From the NCBI RefSeq assembly GCF_007671655.1, contig NZ_VCGX01000002.1:868001-932000 (forward strand): a DNA stretch of 64,000 bases. The letters are read 5' to 3'. Position numbers and translations under genes: made by a program. The notes below the pieces were generated by a model, which had not been told where the DNA came from, searched no databases, and saw only the letters and a list, made by a program, of their open reading frames with translations. Below are positions 41,010-50,123 of the stretch, in pieces (the stretch's first letter is position 1; each line of letters opens with the position of its first letter). Source of the stretch: Marinobacter piscis (GTDB lineage: Bacteria > Pseudomonadota > Gammaproteobacteria > Pseudomonadales > Oleiphilaceae).

Positions 41010-42754
41010 AACGGCTCATCATTCCAGTACTCTGGCTGATGGTATCAATGCTGGGCTGGCAGTCGGTCCACGCCGGAGAACTTACGGCCGAGGCTGATAA
41101 GACGCAACTGTACGAAGGCGACGTGCTGACTCTCACGGTCACCGGCAGCACCGGGGTGGATATCAGCCTGAGTAATCTGTTCGACTTTGATATATCCAGC
41201 CTGCCCTCACCGGACATTGAGCAGGTGCAGCCCGACTTTGAGATACTGGCCCGCAACCAGCGTTACAACATCCGTACAGTCAACGGCGACATGGTGGCGG
41301 AAGTCACCTGGACCTATCAGCTTGCCCCCAGGTCTACCGGGGAACTGACCATTCCCGCTCTGAGTTTTCAGGACGCCCGCTCCCAGCCGCTCACTGTCAG
41401 CGTCATGGAGGGCACTCCGCCCGGAAATACCGGCAGCAGCCGGGACAGTTTTATTGAACTGACAGCCGATAAAGCAGAGGTTTATGTTCAGGAGCAACTG
41501 ATACTGACCGTCAGGCTATTCTTCCAGGGCAACCTGATACGGGGCGAGCTGTCTGAGCCGCAACATCCGGATGCCGTCATTGAACCCCTGGGGAAACAGC
41601 GAGAGTTCACGCGGAATCGGGACGGTGTACGTTACCGGGTTGTAGAGCGGCGCTATGCCGTGTACCCACAAAAGCCCCGACCATTGAACCTGCCTGCCAT
41701 CCGTTTTGAAGGCCAGGCCAGAAACGCGGACGGCTCCCTGAAATTCCTGCGAGACAGTGCCACCCTGTTTGAGGTGCCGGTCAAGGACATTCCGGCGGAG
41801 TTCAGCGGCTCAACCTGGTTACCCACCACCGGCCTGTCCCTGGCGGAAACAGGCATTCCCGACAACCTCGACCTGCAAGCCGGCCACAGCCTGACCCGCA
41901 CCCTGAGTCTGCAGGCCAGCGGGCTGCCGGCGGAGACACTACCGCCCTTGCCGGAGGCTGTCCCTGACGGCCTGCGCATATACCCTGAGCAACCCAAACG
42001 GGACACCAGTATCGGCCCTGACGGTATTACCTCAACCCTGACGCACACGCGGGCTCTGGTTCCGGTAGAGCCGGGTGAGCTGACACTTCCCGCCATTCGC
42101 ATTCCCTGGTGGGATACCGAATCTGACAGCGAAAAAGTCGCCGTAATTCCCGCAAAAACCCTCACAGTTGCGCCCGCCGAGGGAGTTGAAACACCTGCTG
42201 AAACCGCGGAAGACAGCAAAACCCCGCCACCGGAAATTGTCCGTCCGGAAGCATCAACGCAGACACAGAAAGCAAGCGACAACCGCACCTGGCAATGGAT
42301 CAGCCTCGCCCTGGCAGGTGCGTGGGCGCTGACCCTGCTTGCCTGGTGGCGCACAGGCAGAAAGGGTACAGAAGCTCCAGCTGACGCAGTTGCCACAGAA
42401 AGCCAGAATGAACACAAGGCATTTGACCAGTTGCTGACAGCTGCAGGCAACGGCAAGGCCGCGACACCCGGGCTCTTTGTCACATGGGCCTGCCTGCGCT
42501 GGCCTGGTCACAACTTCCGCGCGGCTACAGAGGTTTTCCGGGCGCTCCCCGAGCCAGCCCTGGAGGCCGAACTCGACAAGCTGCAGGCACACTTGTTTGG
42601 CCGCACCCACTCGGGCAGCGCACAGAAGCGTGAACAATGGAATGGGAAACGTCTGGTCAGTGCACTGAAAACGTTTCGGGGTAAAGAGGATAATCCCCGC
42701 ACCCGGGAGGGTTTGCCACCGCTCTACCCCGACAAACTTTCAGTGACGGGGTAA
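41003..42754 (+). CDS. BatD-like membrane protein
   Basis: The 583-residue protein has a signal peptide (cleavage near SVHAG), a long periplasmic region with beta-rich repeats typical of BatD (YEGDVLTLTV, YVQEQLILTVRLF and GELTLPAIRIPWWDT), one membrane helix (about 429-449) and a cytoplasmic C-terminal domain. It closes the MoxR operon, overlapping the VWA-TPR gene by seven bases, and is convergent with ccmI 19 bases away. Confidence 0.9.
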
Positions 42755-42773
42755 AGCGGTGCTGAGCATCGGA

Positions 42774-44048
42774 TCAGCCACCGGTCAGCTGCTGGTCAAT
42801 CACCACGGCAACCGGTGCGCCTGCTTCTTCCGAGACGGGTACCGGCGTATCCGTACTGCCCTGCCAGTCGCCTGGCTGGGCATTGATGTTACCGGAACGC
42901 GTCAGACGGGCCGTTACAACCACTTCATCCGCGCTGGAAATAACCGCCTGGGGTGACATGGCATGACGATTATCCAGACGCATCTCAACCGGCAGAGCCC
43001 CGGCTGTCAGCCTGACAACGGCCAGGGGCGGGCCGCTCTGGGTGTTAGCGGCACGGGCAAACAGGAACAGGGTTGTATCTTCCGGAATATCCTCGCTGAA
43101 AGCATCATCAAGTGTTACCCGAACCGTAACACCTTCTGCATTAGCGTCCGGGGCCGGGGAAGCCGGTTCCGGCGGCTGCTCACCAAGACGGGAATAGGCC
43201 TCTTTAATGCCCCCCTGTATCGATGTCAGTTGCGGATGATCCGGTGCCACCTCCTGAATACGCTCCCAGTATTCGATGGCTTTGCGATAGTTCTCCTGGC
43301 TGAAGGCGTGAATGCCCAATAGCCCGAGAGAATTCACCTCGTCCGGGTTCAGGGCCCTGGCATCCTCTATGGCCTGGGTGACCGCACGGGTCATGGCGCC
43401 CTGGTTCTGGAAAAACAATGCTTGCGCTGACAAGCCCAGAGCCACGGCCCGCGACTGGTCGTCAGACTCAACACTGTCAGCCAGTTTGCGGAAGGCCCAG
43501 GCTGCATCCTCGTGGCGCTCGAGGCGCATATAGGTCTGGCCCAGCATCGCCCAGCCGTCGGGGTTGTCGGGGCTGGCCTCCAGCCTTGAACGCAGTTGCT
43601 CGGTCAGCTTGTTCATCTGAGCCACTCTGGCCTCATCTGAATCGCCCAGTTCCTGCATGGTCGCCAAAGCCTCCACACCGTCCAGGGCGCCCCACTCATC
43701 GTACAGATACACCGCAGCGGCTGGTACAACCAGTACAGATATCAGGGCGACGGCCATTGCGGCTTTACGCCCCGGGACTTTCTTTTCGGGGGTATGGTCT
43801 TCCGGCACATCATCGAGCATGGCACCGGCAAGTTCGTCATACAGTTGCTGATAGGCTTCATCATCGATAGTGCCCAACTGACGCTCTCGCTCCAGTTCGG
43901 CCATGCGTGTGCGGTAAGCCATCAGGTTCTGGTTTCTCAGGTCTGTCTGTTTTACAGCTTCACGCCGATGAAAAAATAACGGATAAAGTACAAACGCCAG
44001 GGCAAGAATGATCAATACCGTTGCGGCAATCCAGAAAGATTGGGTCAT
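42774..44048 (-). CDS. ccmI: Cytochrome c biogenesis protein CcmI (CycH)
   Basis: CcmI holds apocytochrome c for haem attachment. The 424-residue protein has two N-terminal membrane helices (about 5-24 and 94-114) around a cytoplasmic loop with YPLFF and YQQLYDELAG, then a periplasmic TPR domain (about 140-290, with DGWAMLGQTYMRLERHEDA) and a C-terminal Ala/Pro-rich beta domain that in homologues binds the apocytochrome C-terminus. It is the last gene of the ccm operon, 41 bases after ccmH. Confidence 0.93.
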   Translation of the reverse strand: MTQSFWIAATVLIILALAFVLYPLFFHRREAVKQTDLRNQNLMAYRTRMAELERERQLGTIDDEAYQQLYDELAGAMLDDVPEDHTPEKKVPGRKAAMAVALISVLVVPAAAVYLYDEWGALDGVEALATMQELGDSDEARVAQMNKLTEQLRSRLEASPDNPDGWAMLGQTYMRLERHEDAAWAFRKLADSVESDDQSRAVALGLSAQALFFQNQGAMTRAVTQAIEDARALNPDEVNSLGLLGIHAFSQENYRKAIEYWERIQEVAPDHPQLTSIQGGIKEAYSRLGEQPPEPASPAPDANAEGVTVRVTLDDAFSEDIPEDTTLFLFARAANTQSGPPLAVVRLTAGALPVEMRLDNRHAMSPQAVISSADEVVVTARLTRSGNINAQPGDWQGSTDTPVPVSEEAGAPVAVVIDQQLTGG

Positions 44049-44089
44049 GAAAATCTCGTTACAGGTTCAGGAATGTATAGATGTGCAAA

Positions 44090-44569
44090 TCAGGCGTTGT
44101 CGTTGCGTTCCCGCTCGGCCAGTATCCTGTCAATCCGGGCCTGCTCTTCGGCGCTCAGAGCCTCCGTTGAATTACCGGAGCGGCGGGAGCGGAGCACAAT
44201 ACCCGCCACCACAATCAGGCCGCCGAACACGGCAATGACAGGGGTTGCCCAGAGAATAAAGGTACGCTTATCCAGGTCCGGTTTGTATTTCACAAACTCC
44301 CCGAAACGGTTCACCAGTGAGTTGACAATTTCATCATTGCTGGCGCCGTCCTGCATCATCTGATAAACCGCACCCCTCATGTCCTTGGAAATCGGCGAGT
44401 TCGAGTCCGCAATGTTCTGGTTCTGACATTTCGGGCAGCGCAGCTCCGAAATCAGATCCTGATAACGCCGCTCCTCAGTGCGGGTTTCAAAATCGTAAAC
44501 ATCTGAAACCTCCGCAAATGCCATGCCCGATGCCACCATAGCCAGAACAAAGCACACAATACGCAACAT
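44090..44569 (-). CDS. ccmH: Cytochrome c biogenesis thiol protein CcmH (CcmL)
   Basis: CcmH reduces the haem-binding Cys pair of apocytochrome c. The 159-residue protein has a signal peptide (ending SGMAFA), the redox motif LRCPKCQNQNIADSN, the three-helix fold with MRGAVYQMMQDGASNDEI, and one C-terminal membrane helix (about 105-127), with a short charged tail. Its start overlaps the ccmG stop by one base (TGATG). Confidence 0.95.
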   Translation of the reverse strand: MLRIVCFVLAMVASGMAFAEVSDVYDFETRTEERRYQDLISELRCPKCQNQNIADSNSPISKDMRGAVYQMMQDGASNDEIVNSLVNRFGEFVKYKPDLDKRTFILWATPVIAVFGGLIVVAGIVLRSRRSGNSTEALSAEEQARIDRILAERERNDNA

Positions 44570-45105
44570 CAGCTGCTCTCCTGCGCGTCATTAATCACGG
44601 GTAACAACACCTGTTCCCATACCTCTTTGTTAACCACGCCAACGTGGCGGTAGCGAACCACTCCCGAGGCGTCGATCACAAAGGTTTCCGGCGCGCCGTA
44701 CACACCCAGATCAAAACCCAGCGTGCCTTTCGGGTCGTAGATCACCGTTTGGTACGGATCGCCGAGCTGGTTCAGCCACTTTAATGCATCGTCCCGGTTA
44801 TCCTTGTAGTTCAGTCCTATAATGGCAACATTCTTGTCCCGGGCCAGCCACATCAGGTCATCGTGCTCATCACGACAGGCAGGGCACCAGGTACCCCAGA
44901 CGTTCAGCAGTGTGATTTCCTTCCGGAAGAGACTCTCGTTCCGCACAGTATCCGGGGACTGAAGGTCCTTGAGCTCAAATTCCGGTACCGGCTTCCCGAC
45001 CAGCGCAGAGTCGAGTTTTGTGGGGTCTTTTCCGATGCCTGCATAGAGGAAATACCCCACAGTGACCGCCACCAGCAAAGGCAGGAACAGCAGGAACCTC
45101 TTCAT
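44569..45105 (-). CDS. ccmG: Thiol:disulfide interchange protein CcmG (DsbE)
   Basis: CcmG is a membrane-anchored periplasmic thioredoxin-like reductant for cytochrome c maturation. The 178-residue protein has an N-terminal helix (about 4-22), then a thioredoxin fold with active site GTWCPACRDEH, and the acidic groove sequence YGAPETFVID with its cis-Pro region. Start overlaps the ccmF stop by four bases (ATGA). Confidence 0.95.
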   Translation of the reverse strand: MKRFLLFLPLLVAVTVGYFLYAGIGKDPTKLDSALVGKPVPEFELKDLQSPDTVRNESLFRKEITLLNVWGTWCPACRDEHDDLMWLARDKNVAIIGLNYKDNRDDALKWLNQLGDPYQTVIYDPKGTLGFDLGVYGAPETFVIDASGVVRYRHVGVVNKEVWEQVLLPVINDAQESS

Positions 45106-47114
45106 GATGCAGCTCCTGTCGCAGGCTGGGCGTCTGTTTTGCCTGTGGCGGCGCCTGCCGAGGAAGTGCTGCGACTGGTTTTAGGGTCGCGTATCCGGTA
45201 TCGGCGGTCGGATACGGCCAGGAAACCACCGACGGCCATGAATACGGCCCCGAGCCAGAGCCAGCGAATCAGTGGCTTGTACTGAAGCCGGATAGCCCAG
45301 GCGTCATCGGAAATGCGCTCACCTACGGCAACAAAAATGTCCCGGAACAGACCCGCATCTATATCCGCTTCTGTCATTACGCTCATTCCCACTGCGTACT
45401 GACGCTTCTCCGGATGCAGCTCGGCAACAAACTTGCCTTCATGGCTCACTTCAAAGGTCCCGTACTGGGCCGTGAAGTTCTGTCCGCGACGTTCACCGAT
45501 ACCGACGAAGCGGAACTGATAATCCTCTACCTGTGCTGTATCTCCGGGCACCATACGCACATCGCGCTCGATACCATAGTTGGAGACAACCGTAGCACCC
45601 GCCATGGTGATAGCCACACCGAGGTGGCCCAGCACCATGCCATAGTAACTGCGGGACTGACGCTTAAGGCCATGCACCCGCCCCTTTCTGGAGCCGGACT
45701 TGTCCCAAAGATCCCAGAAAGTTGTCATCGCAATCCAGCACGCCGTAAACAGGCCCAGGAATGCCCAGGGCTTGAAGCCACCATAGGCTACGATGGCGGC
45801 TGTGCTGATCAGCATGCTCACAGCCAAAGGCCACAGAATCTTGCGCCCCAGCCAACCGGCATCGGTTTTCTTCCAGCGGGAGAAGGTGCCCACACCCAAC
45901 AGCAGCCCGGCCGCTATCGCAAGGGGGCTAAACGTAAGGTTGAAGAACGGCTCGCCGATGGAAATCTTGCCCAGCTGGAAAAAGTCGAGAATCAGCGGGT
46001 ACAGGGTTCCCACAGCAACCAGCAGCGTTGCCGAAACCAGCAATACGTTATTCAGTAGCAGGAATATTTCCCGGGACAGCGACCCGTAACGGGAACGCAC
46101 GTGCACCACAGGTGCGCGGAAGGCATAGAGCATAAGGCTGCCCAGTACGGTAAGCGCCAGCAACACCAGGAGGAAGGTGCCCCGGTCCGGGTCGGACGCA
46201 AACGCATGCACCGATGTCAGTACACCGGAGCGCACCAGGAAGGTACCCAGCAGGCTGAGGGCAAACGTGATGATGGCCAGCAGCACCGTCCAGCTTTTGA
46301 AAACACCGCGCTTTTCAGTCACAGCCAGCGAATGCATCAGAGCCGTGCCCGAGAGCCAGGGCAACAGGGAAGCGTTCTCGACCGGATCCCAGAACCACCA
46401 GCCGCCCCAGCCAAGCTCGTAATAAGCCCACCAGCTTCCCAGAGCAATGCCACCGGAGAGAAACGCCCAGGCGACGGTTGTCCAGGGCCGTGACCACCTG
46501 GCCCAGGCTGCATCCAGCCGCCCATTGATGAGCGCCGCGATGGCAAAGGCAAACGCCACGGCAAAACCGACATACCCCATATAGAGCATAGGGGGATGAA
46601 CAATCAGGCCGAAGTCCTGCAGCAGCGGGTTCAGATCGGCGCCATCAGCGGGCACATTGGGCAGCAGGCGGTCGAACGGGTTGGATGTCACTACAATAAA
46701 CAGCATGAAGCCAACGCTGATCATGCCAAGAACGGACAGAACCTGGGAAATCATCACCGAGGGCAGACGGCGACTGAAAATAGCGACAGCCATGGTCCAG
46801 CCAGTCAGCATCAGTATCCACAACAGCAGCGACCCTTCGTGGCCCCCCCACACAGCACTGAACTTATAGTACCAGGGCAACATGCTGTTGCTGTTGTTGG
46901 CCACATATGCCACGGAAAAATCATCCGTCATAAACGCGTGGGTCAGCACCGCAAATGCCAGTGCTACAAACACAAACATTCCGGTGGTCAGAGGCCGCGC
47001 AAACGCCTGAAGACTTTCCCGGCCAGTGAGCGAGCCGGCAAGAGGCACAACCGTCAGAAGTACTGCCAGCAACAGCGCGAGTATAAGTGCAAGCTGTCCA
47101 AGTTCGGGATACAT
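45102..47114 (-). CDS. ccmF: Haem lyase subunit CcmF
   Basis: CcmF joins haem to apocytochrome c. I start at the ATG at 47114 (670 residues), with AGGAG eight bases upstream; a TTG lies just before it. The multi-spanning protein (about 14-15 helices) carries the haem-handling WWD motif WGGWWFWDPVENASLLPW and conserved His residues (for instance VWGGHEGSLLLW). Length matches the family. The C-terminal tail is Ala/Gly/Thr-rich. Confidence 0.96.
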   Translation of the reverse strand: MYPELGQLALILALLLAVLLTVVPLAGSLTGRESLQAFARPLTTGMFVFVALAFAVLTHAFMTDDFSVAYVANNSNSMLPWYYKFSAVWGGHEGSLLLWILMLTGWTMAVAIFSRRLPSVMISQVLSVLGMISVGFMLFIVVTSNPFDRLLPNVPADGADLNPLLQDFGLIVHPPMLYMGYVGFAVAFAFAIAALINGRLDAAWARWSRPWTTVAWAFLSGGIALGSWWAYYELGWGGWWFWDPVENASLLPWLSGTALMHSLAVTEKRGVFKSWTVLLAIITFALSLLGTFLVRSGVLTSVHAFASDPDRGTFLLVLLALTVLGSLMLYAFRAPVVHVRSRYGSLSREIFLLLNNVLLVSATLLVAVGTLYPLILDFFQLGKISIGEPFFNLTFSPLAIAAGLLLGVGTFSRWKKTDAGWLGRKILWPLAVSMLISTAAIVAYGGFKPWAFLGLFTACWIAMTTFWDLWDKSGSRKGRVHGLKRQSRSYYGMVLGHLGVAITMAGATVVSNYGIERDVRMVPGDTAQVEDYQFRFVGIGERRGQNFTAQYGTFEVSHEGKFVAELHPEKRQYAVGMSVMTEADIDAGLFRDIFVAVGERISDDAWAIRLQYKPLIRWLWLGAVFMAVGGFLAVSDRRYRIRDPKTSRSTSSAGAATGKTDAQPATGAAS

Positions 47115-47150
47115 CAAAACTCTCCTGGGATCAGGCTGGTTGTCGGGTGT

Positions 47151-47615
47151 TTAGTAGGTTGCAGTCTCGGCCGCAGCTTCAGTCTGTGCTTTCGATGCCT
47201 TCTCCAGAGCACCGGAAACCTCCGGAGGCATATAGTTCTCATCGTGCTTGGCCAGAACCTGATCCGCGACGAAGCGACCATCGGTGCCCAGCCTGCCCAT
47301 GGCAACAATACCCTGCCCTTCCGCAAACAGGTCCGGCAGAATACCCATATACTCAACCGGCACTGACGCACTGTAGTCGGTTACCTTGAACTCGACCTTC
47401 AGGCTGTCCGGGTCCCTGATTACACTGCCCTCTTCCACCATGCCGCCCGCACGGATGCGCGCATCCGTTGGTGCCTCGCCGGCAGCAATCTGGCTCGGAT
47501 CGTAAAACAGGTTGATATTCTGTCGCAGCGCATAGGTTGTCAGCGCCACAGCAACGGAAAGTCCCGCCAGCAAAAACAGAACAATGGTCAGCCGCTTCTT
47601 ACGGATAGGGTGCAT
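47151..47615 (-). CDS. ccmE: Haem chaperone CcmE
   Basis: CcmE binds haem covalently in the periplasm and carries it to CcmF. The 154-residue protein has one N-terminal helix (about 9-28), a beta-barrel core with [11 protein letters not shown] and the C-terminal haem-attachment segment [14 protein letters not shown], whose His is the acceptor and whose Tyr is an axial ligand. Located eleven bases after ccmD. Confidence 0.96.
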   Translation of the reverse strand: MHPIRKKRLTIVLFLLAGLSVAVALTTYALRQNINLFYDPSQIAAGEAPTDARIRAGGMVEEGSVIRDPDSLKVEFKVTDYSASVPVEYMGILPDLFAEGQGIVAMGRLGTDGRFVADQVLAKHDENYMPPEVSGALEKASKAQTEAAAETATY

Positions 47616-47626
47616 TTACATACCTG

Positions 47627-47863
47627 TCAGTCTTGAGGAATATTTACACGTGTGAATGTTGCGGAGGGCGTTGGTGACGCCACCCTGCTCTTGTCTGCCT
47701 GGGTTTCATACCCACGGCGACAGGAGGCAATAATCGCGTTCCTGCTTCGCACCGAGCCGGCCATCAGGGCCACCATAGCGACGAAAAAAACGCCATAACA
47801 GGCCCAGACGTAGGGGCCGTGGCCATCCATTGCGATAAAGGCAGAGAAGGAGTCAAATGCCAT
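47627..47863 (-). CDS. ccmD: Haem exporter protein CcmD
   Basis: The 78-residue protein has one membrane helix (about 19-38) preceded by the conserved FIAMDGHGPYVWACYG segment. CcmD helps release haem-loaded CcmE from the CcmABC complex. The C-terminal tail is longer and more Ser/Thr-rich than in many homologues. It sits three bases after ccmC. Confidence 0.9.
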   Translation of the reverse strand: MAFDSFSAFIAMDGHGPYVWACYGVFFVAMVALMAGSVRSRNAIIASCRRGYETQADKSRVASPTPSATFTRVNIPQD

Positions 47864-47866
47864 GGA

Positions 47867-48610
47867 TCAGACCTTTCCAGTCGTTACAAATGTTTTCACC
47901 CAGCGGGTGCGCCTTTCCCGGACAAGAATTTCAGCCTGCATGCGTACGCAGGCCAGCCAGCCAAAAATCAGATACAGCCCCAGTACAGACAAGAGCAGAG
48001 GTACCCACATTTCCGCTGGCATGGACGGTTTTTCGGTCAGTTTGAATGTCGCGGGCTGATGCAGTGTATTCCACCACTCAACAGAGTATTTGATAATGGG
48101 GATATTCACTACCCCCACCAGCACCAGAACGGCAACCGCACGGGCAGCGGATTTTTCATCGTTAATCGCCCGGTCCAGGGCAATCACGCCTCCATACAGA
48201 AACAGCAGAATCAGCATGGACGTCAGCCTTGCATCCCAGATCCACCAGGTGCCCCAGGTTGGCTTACCCCAGACAGCCCCGGTAAACAGTGCCAGGAACG
48301 TCAGCACCAACCCGACCGGCGCAACGGCTTTTACGAACACATCAGCCAGCTTCATTCGCCAGACCAGGGTGACCACCGCCGCGCAGGCCATCATGATGTA
48401 GACCGACTGGGCCATGAACGCCGAGGGTACATGAATAAATATGATCCGGTAGCTATTACCCTGCAGGTAGTCCTCAGGCGCAAACGCCAGGCCCCAGATA
48501 ATACCGGCCATTAACAGCAGCAGGCCCCCTGCCAGCAACCAGGGCATGAACCGGGCCGCTATCCCGAAAAACCACTTGGGAGAACCCAGTTTGTGAAAAA
48601 TACGCCACAT
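47867..48610 (-). CDS. ccmC: Haem exporter subunit CcmC
   Basis: CcmC loads haem onto CcmE. The 247-residue membrane protein has six helices and the WWD motif [13 protein letters not shown] in the periplasmic loop, with conserved His residues in IFIHVPSA. It lies 32 bases after ccmB. Confidence 0.95.
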   Translation of the reverse strand: MWRIFHKLGSPKWFFGIAARFMPWLLAGGLLLLMAGIIWGLAFAPEDYLQGNSYRIIFIHVPSAFMAQSVYIMMACAAVVTLVWRMKLADVFVKAVAPVGLVLTFLALFTGAVWGKPTWGTWWIWDARLTSMLILLFLYGGVIALDRAINDEKSAARAVAVLVLVGVVNIPIIKYSVEWWNTLHQPATFKLTEKPSMPAEMWVPLLLSVLGLYLIFGWLACVRMQAEILVRERRTRWVKTFVTTGKV

Positions 48611-48642
48611 CAGATGGTTACCGCCCTAACATTCATCCAGTT

Positions 48643-49368
48643 TTACCCGTTTGACAGACTGATACGTAAAGCCGCCGCTGCTGCAAACGGTGCCAATGTC
48701 GCCGCCAGAACCAGAAATGCCCCCATCAGCGCCAGATAGGCCCCGACCGGCGCCCCCTCTGCTGCGGCCGCAACAGTGCCGGTGCCAAAAATCAGCACCG
48801 GAATGTACAGCGGAATGATCAGCAATGACAAGAGCACGCCTGCCGACCGCAATCCCAGGGTTAACGCAGCACCGATTGCGCCGATAAAACTCAGAACCGG
48901 CGTACCAATCAGCAACGTTAGACATAAAACAGCAATAGAGTTCCCGTCGAGATGCACCATGACACCAAGAATGGGTGTCAGCAGCACCAGAGGCAGCCCG
49001 GTCAGCATCCAGTGCGCCATGGTTTTTGCAAGAATCAGCAAAAACAGCGGCTGCGGCTGAAGTACAAGCTGCTCAAGTGTTCCGTCATCAAAGTCGTGGC
49101 GGAACAGATGGTCAAGCGACAGCAATACAGAGAGCAACGCCGCCACCCAGAGTATACCGGCGCCCGCTTCCTGCAAAAATGAAACTTCGGGGCTGACACC
49201 CAGCGGGAACAGGGTAACAACCATAATAAAAAACAACAGCGGGTTCAGCAGATCCTGGCGCTGCCTGAAAGCCACTTTCATATCCCGCGCAAAAACACCT
49301 TTCATCGCCGCCAGTGCCCCCACGCTGCTTCTGACCAGGCGCACCGTCGGACGGGTTTCAGCGTTCAT
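48643..49368 (-). CDS. ccmB: Haem exporter subunit CcmB
   Basis: The 241-residue membrane protein has six helices and aligns with E. coli CcmB from FARDMKVAFRQRQDLLNPLLF onward in spirit: LFPLGVSPE, GILWVAALLSVLLSL and AHWMLTGLPLVL are conserved. I start at 49368, where GGAGG lies six bases upstream; this gives about 20 extra N-terminal residues compared with E. coli. The start overlaps the ccmA stop by eleven bases. Confidence 0.93.
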   Translation of the reverse strand: MNAETRPTVRLVRSSVGALAAMKGVFARDMKVAFRQRQDLLNPLLFFIMVVTLFPLGVSPEVSFLQEAGAGILWVAALLSVLLSLDHLFRHDFDDGTLEQLVLQPQPLFLLILAKTMAHWMLTGLPLVLLTPILGVMVHLDGNSIAVLCLTLLIGTPVLSFIGAIGAALTLGLRSAGVLLSLLIIPLYIPVLIFGTGTVAAAAEGAPVGAYLALMGAFLVLAATLAPFAAAAALRISLSNG

Positions 49369-49999
49369 CGCTCGCCTCCCCCGCACCCAGTGTCAGCCTG
49401 TGCATGTCAGGCAAAGCCAGGTCATGATGGGTTGTCACCATAACAGCCCCGCCCTCAGCTGCCCGCTGTTGCAACAGCGCCTCAAGGGCTTTCACACCCT
49501 CGGCATCAATAGCGGTAAAGACTTCGTCCAGCAACCACAGGGGTTCATCGGCAATCAGCAGCCGCGCCAGTGCTACCCGGCGCTGCTGACCGGCCGAGAG
49601 ATTGCGACAGGGTACATCTTCAAAGCCTGCCAGCCCGGTGCCCTGCAATGCCTGTCGCAGAACAGCGTCCGGCGATGGCCGACGCCCGGCCATCAGGGCC
49701 CGCAGGTTTTCCAGTGGCGTCAGCAAAGGCTTGATGCCCGGGCGATGCCCCAGATACAGCATGTTGCGCAGAAACTCTTCCCGTTGGCTCGCGATCGGAG
49801 CACCGCACCACCTCAACTCGCCGGCCCAGGCATCGTTCAAACCCGCCAGCATTCTCAACAGGGTTGTTTTTCCTGAGCCGTTCGGGCCCTCGACACGAGT
49901 CACCGTACCGGGCAATATGGAGAAAGATAACTGGCGAAAAAGTGTTCGCGTGTCACGCTCACAGTGCAGATTGACAGCCTGTAGTAACGGCTCGGACAT
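49358..49999 (-). CDS. ccmA: Haem exporter ATP-binding subunit CcmA
   Basis: CcmA is the ABC ATPase whose hydrolysis releases holo-CcmE. I start at 49999 (213 residues, MSEPLLQAVNL). Walker A is EGPNGSGKTTLLR, the ABC signature LSAGQQRRVALARL, Walker B LWLLDEVFTAID, and the switch His in VTTHHD. It is the first gene of the ccm operon; a perfect TATAAT lies about 75 bases upstream and a hairpin sits just before the start. Confidence 0.95.
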   Translation of the reverse strand: MSEPLLQAVNLHCERDTRTLFRQLSFSILPGTVTRVEGPNGSGKTTLLRMLAGLNDAWAGELRWCGAPIASQREEFLRNMLYLGHRPGIKPLLTPLENLRALMAGRRPSPDAVLRQALQGTGLAGFEDVPCRNLSAGQQRRVALARLLIADEPLWLLDEVFTAIDAEGVKALEALLQQRAAEGGAVMVTTHHDLALPDMHRLTLGAGEASDER

Positions 50000-50018
50000 C
50001 AGGGCCCCGTATTCAGGA

Positions 50019-50037
50019 CGATGCACAATATGCATCG
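50019..50037 (-). promoter_or_regulatory. Hairpin in the ccmA leader
   Basis: CGATGCA and TGCATCG pair perfectly over a five-base loop, ending about 20 bases before the ccmA start. It is not followed by a T-run, so it is not a terminator; it could affect translation or mark a protein-binding site. Confidence 0.4.
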
Positions 50038-50071
50038 GGTGTATTCACAACAAGAGTTGCCGGCGCGCGAC

Positions 50072-50077
50072 ATTATA
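50072..50077 (-). promoter_or_regulatory. Likely -10 element for the ccm operon
   Basis: A perfect TATAAT on the minus strand lies in the 124-base gap between ccmA and the divergent FliK-like gene. I find no good -35 at 16-18 bases, so an activator or another sigma factor may be involved. Confidence 0.35.
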
Positions 50078-50123
50078 ACGAAAGCGTTCACAGATTACTC
50101 TTGTCCGGCATCAAATCAGCGCG

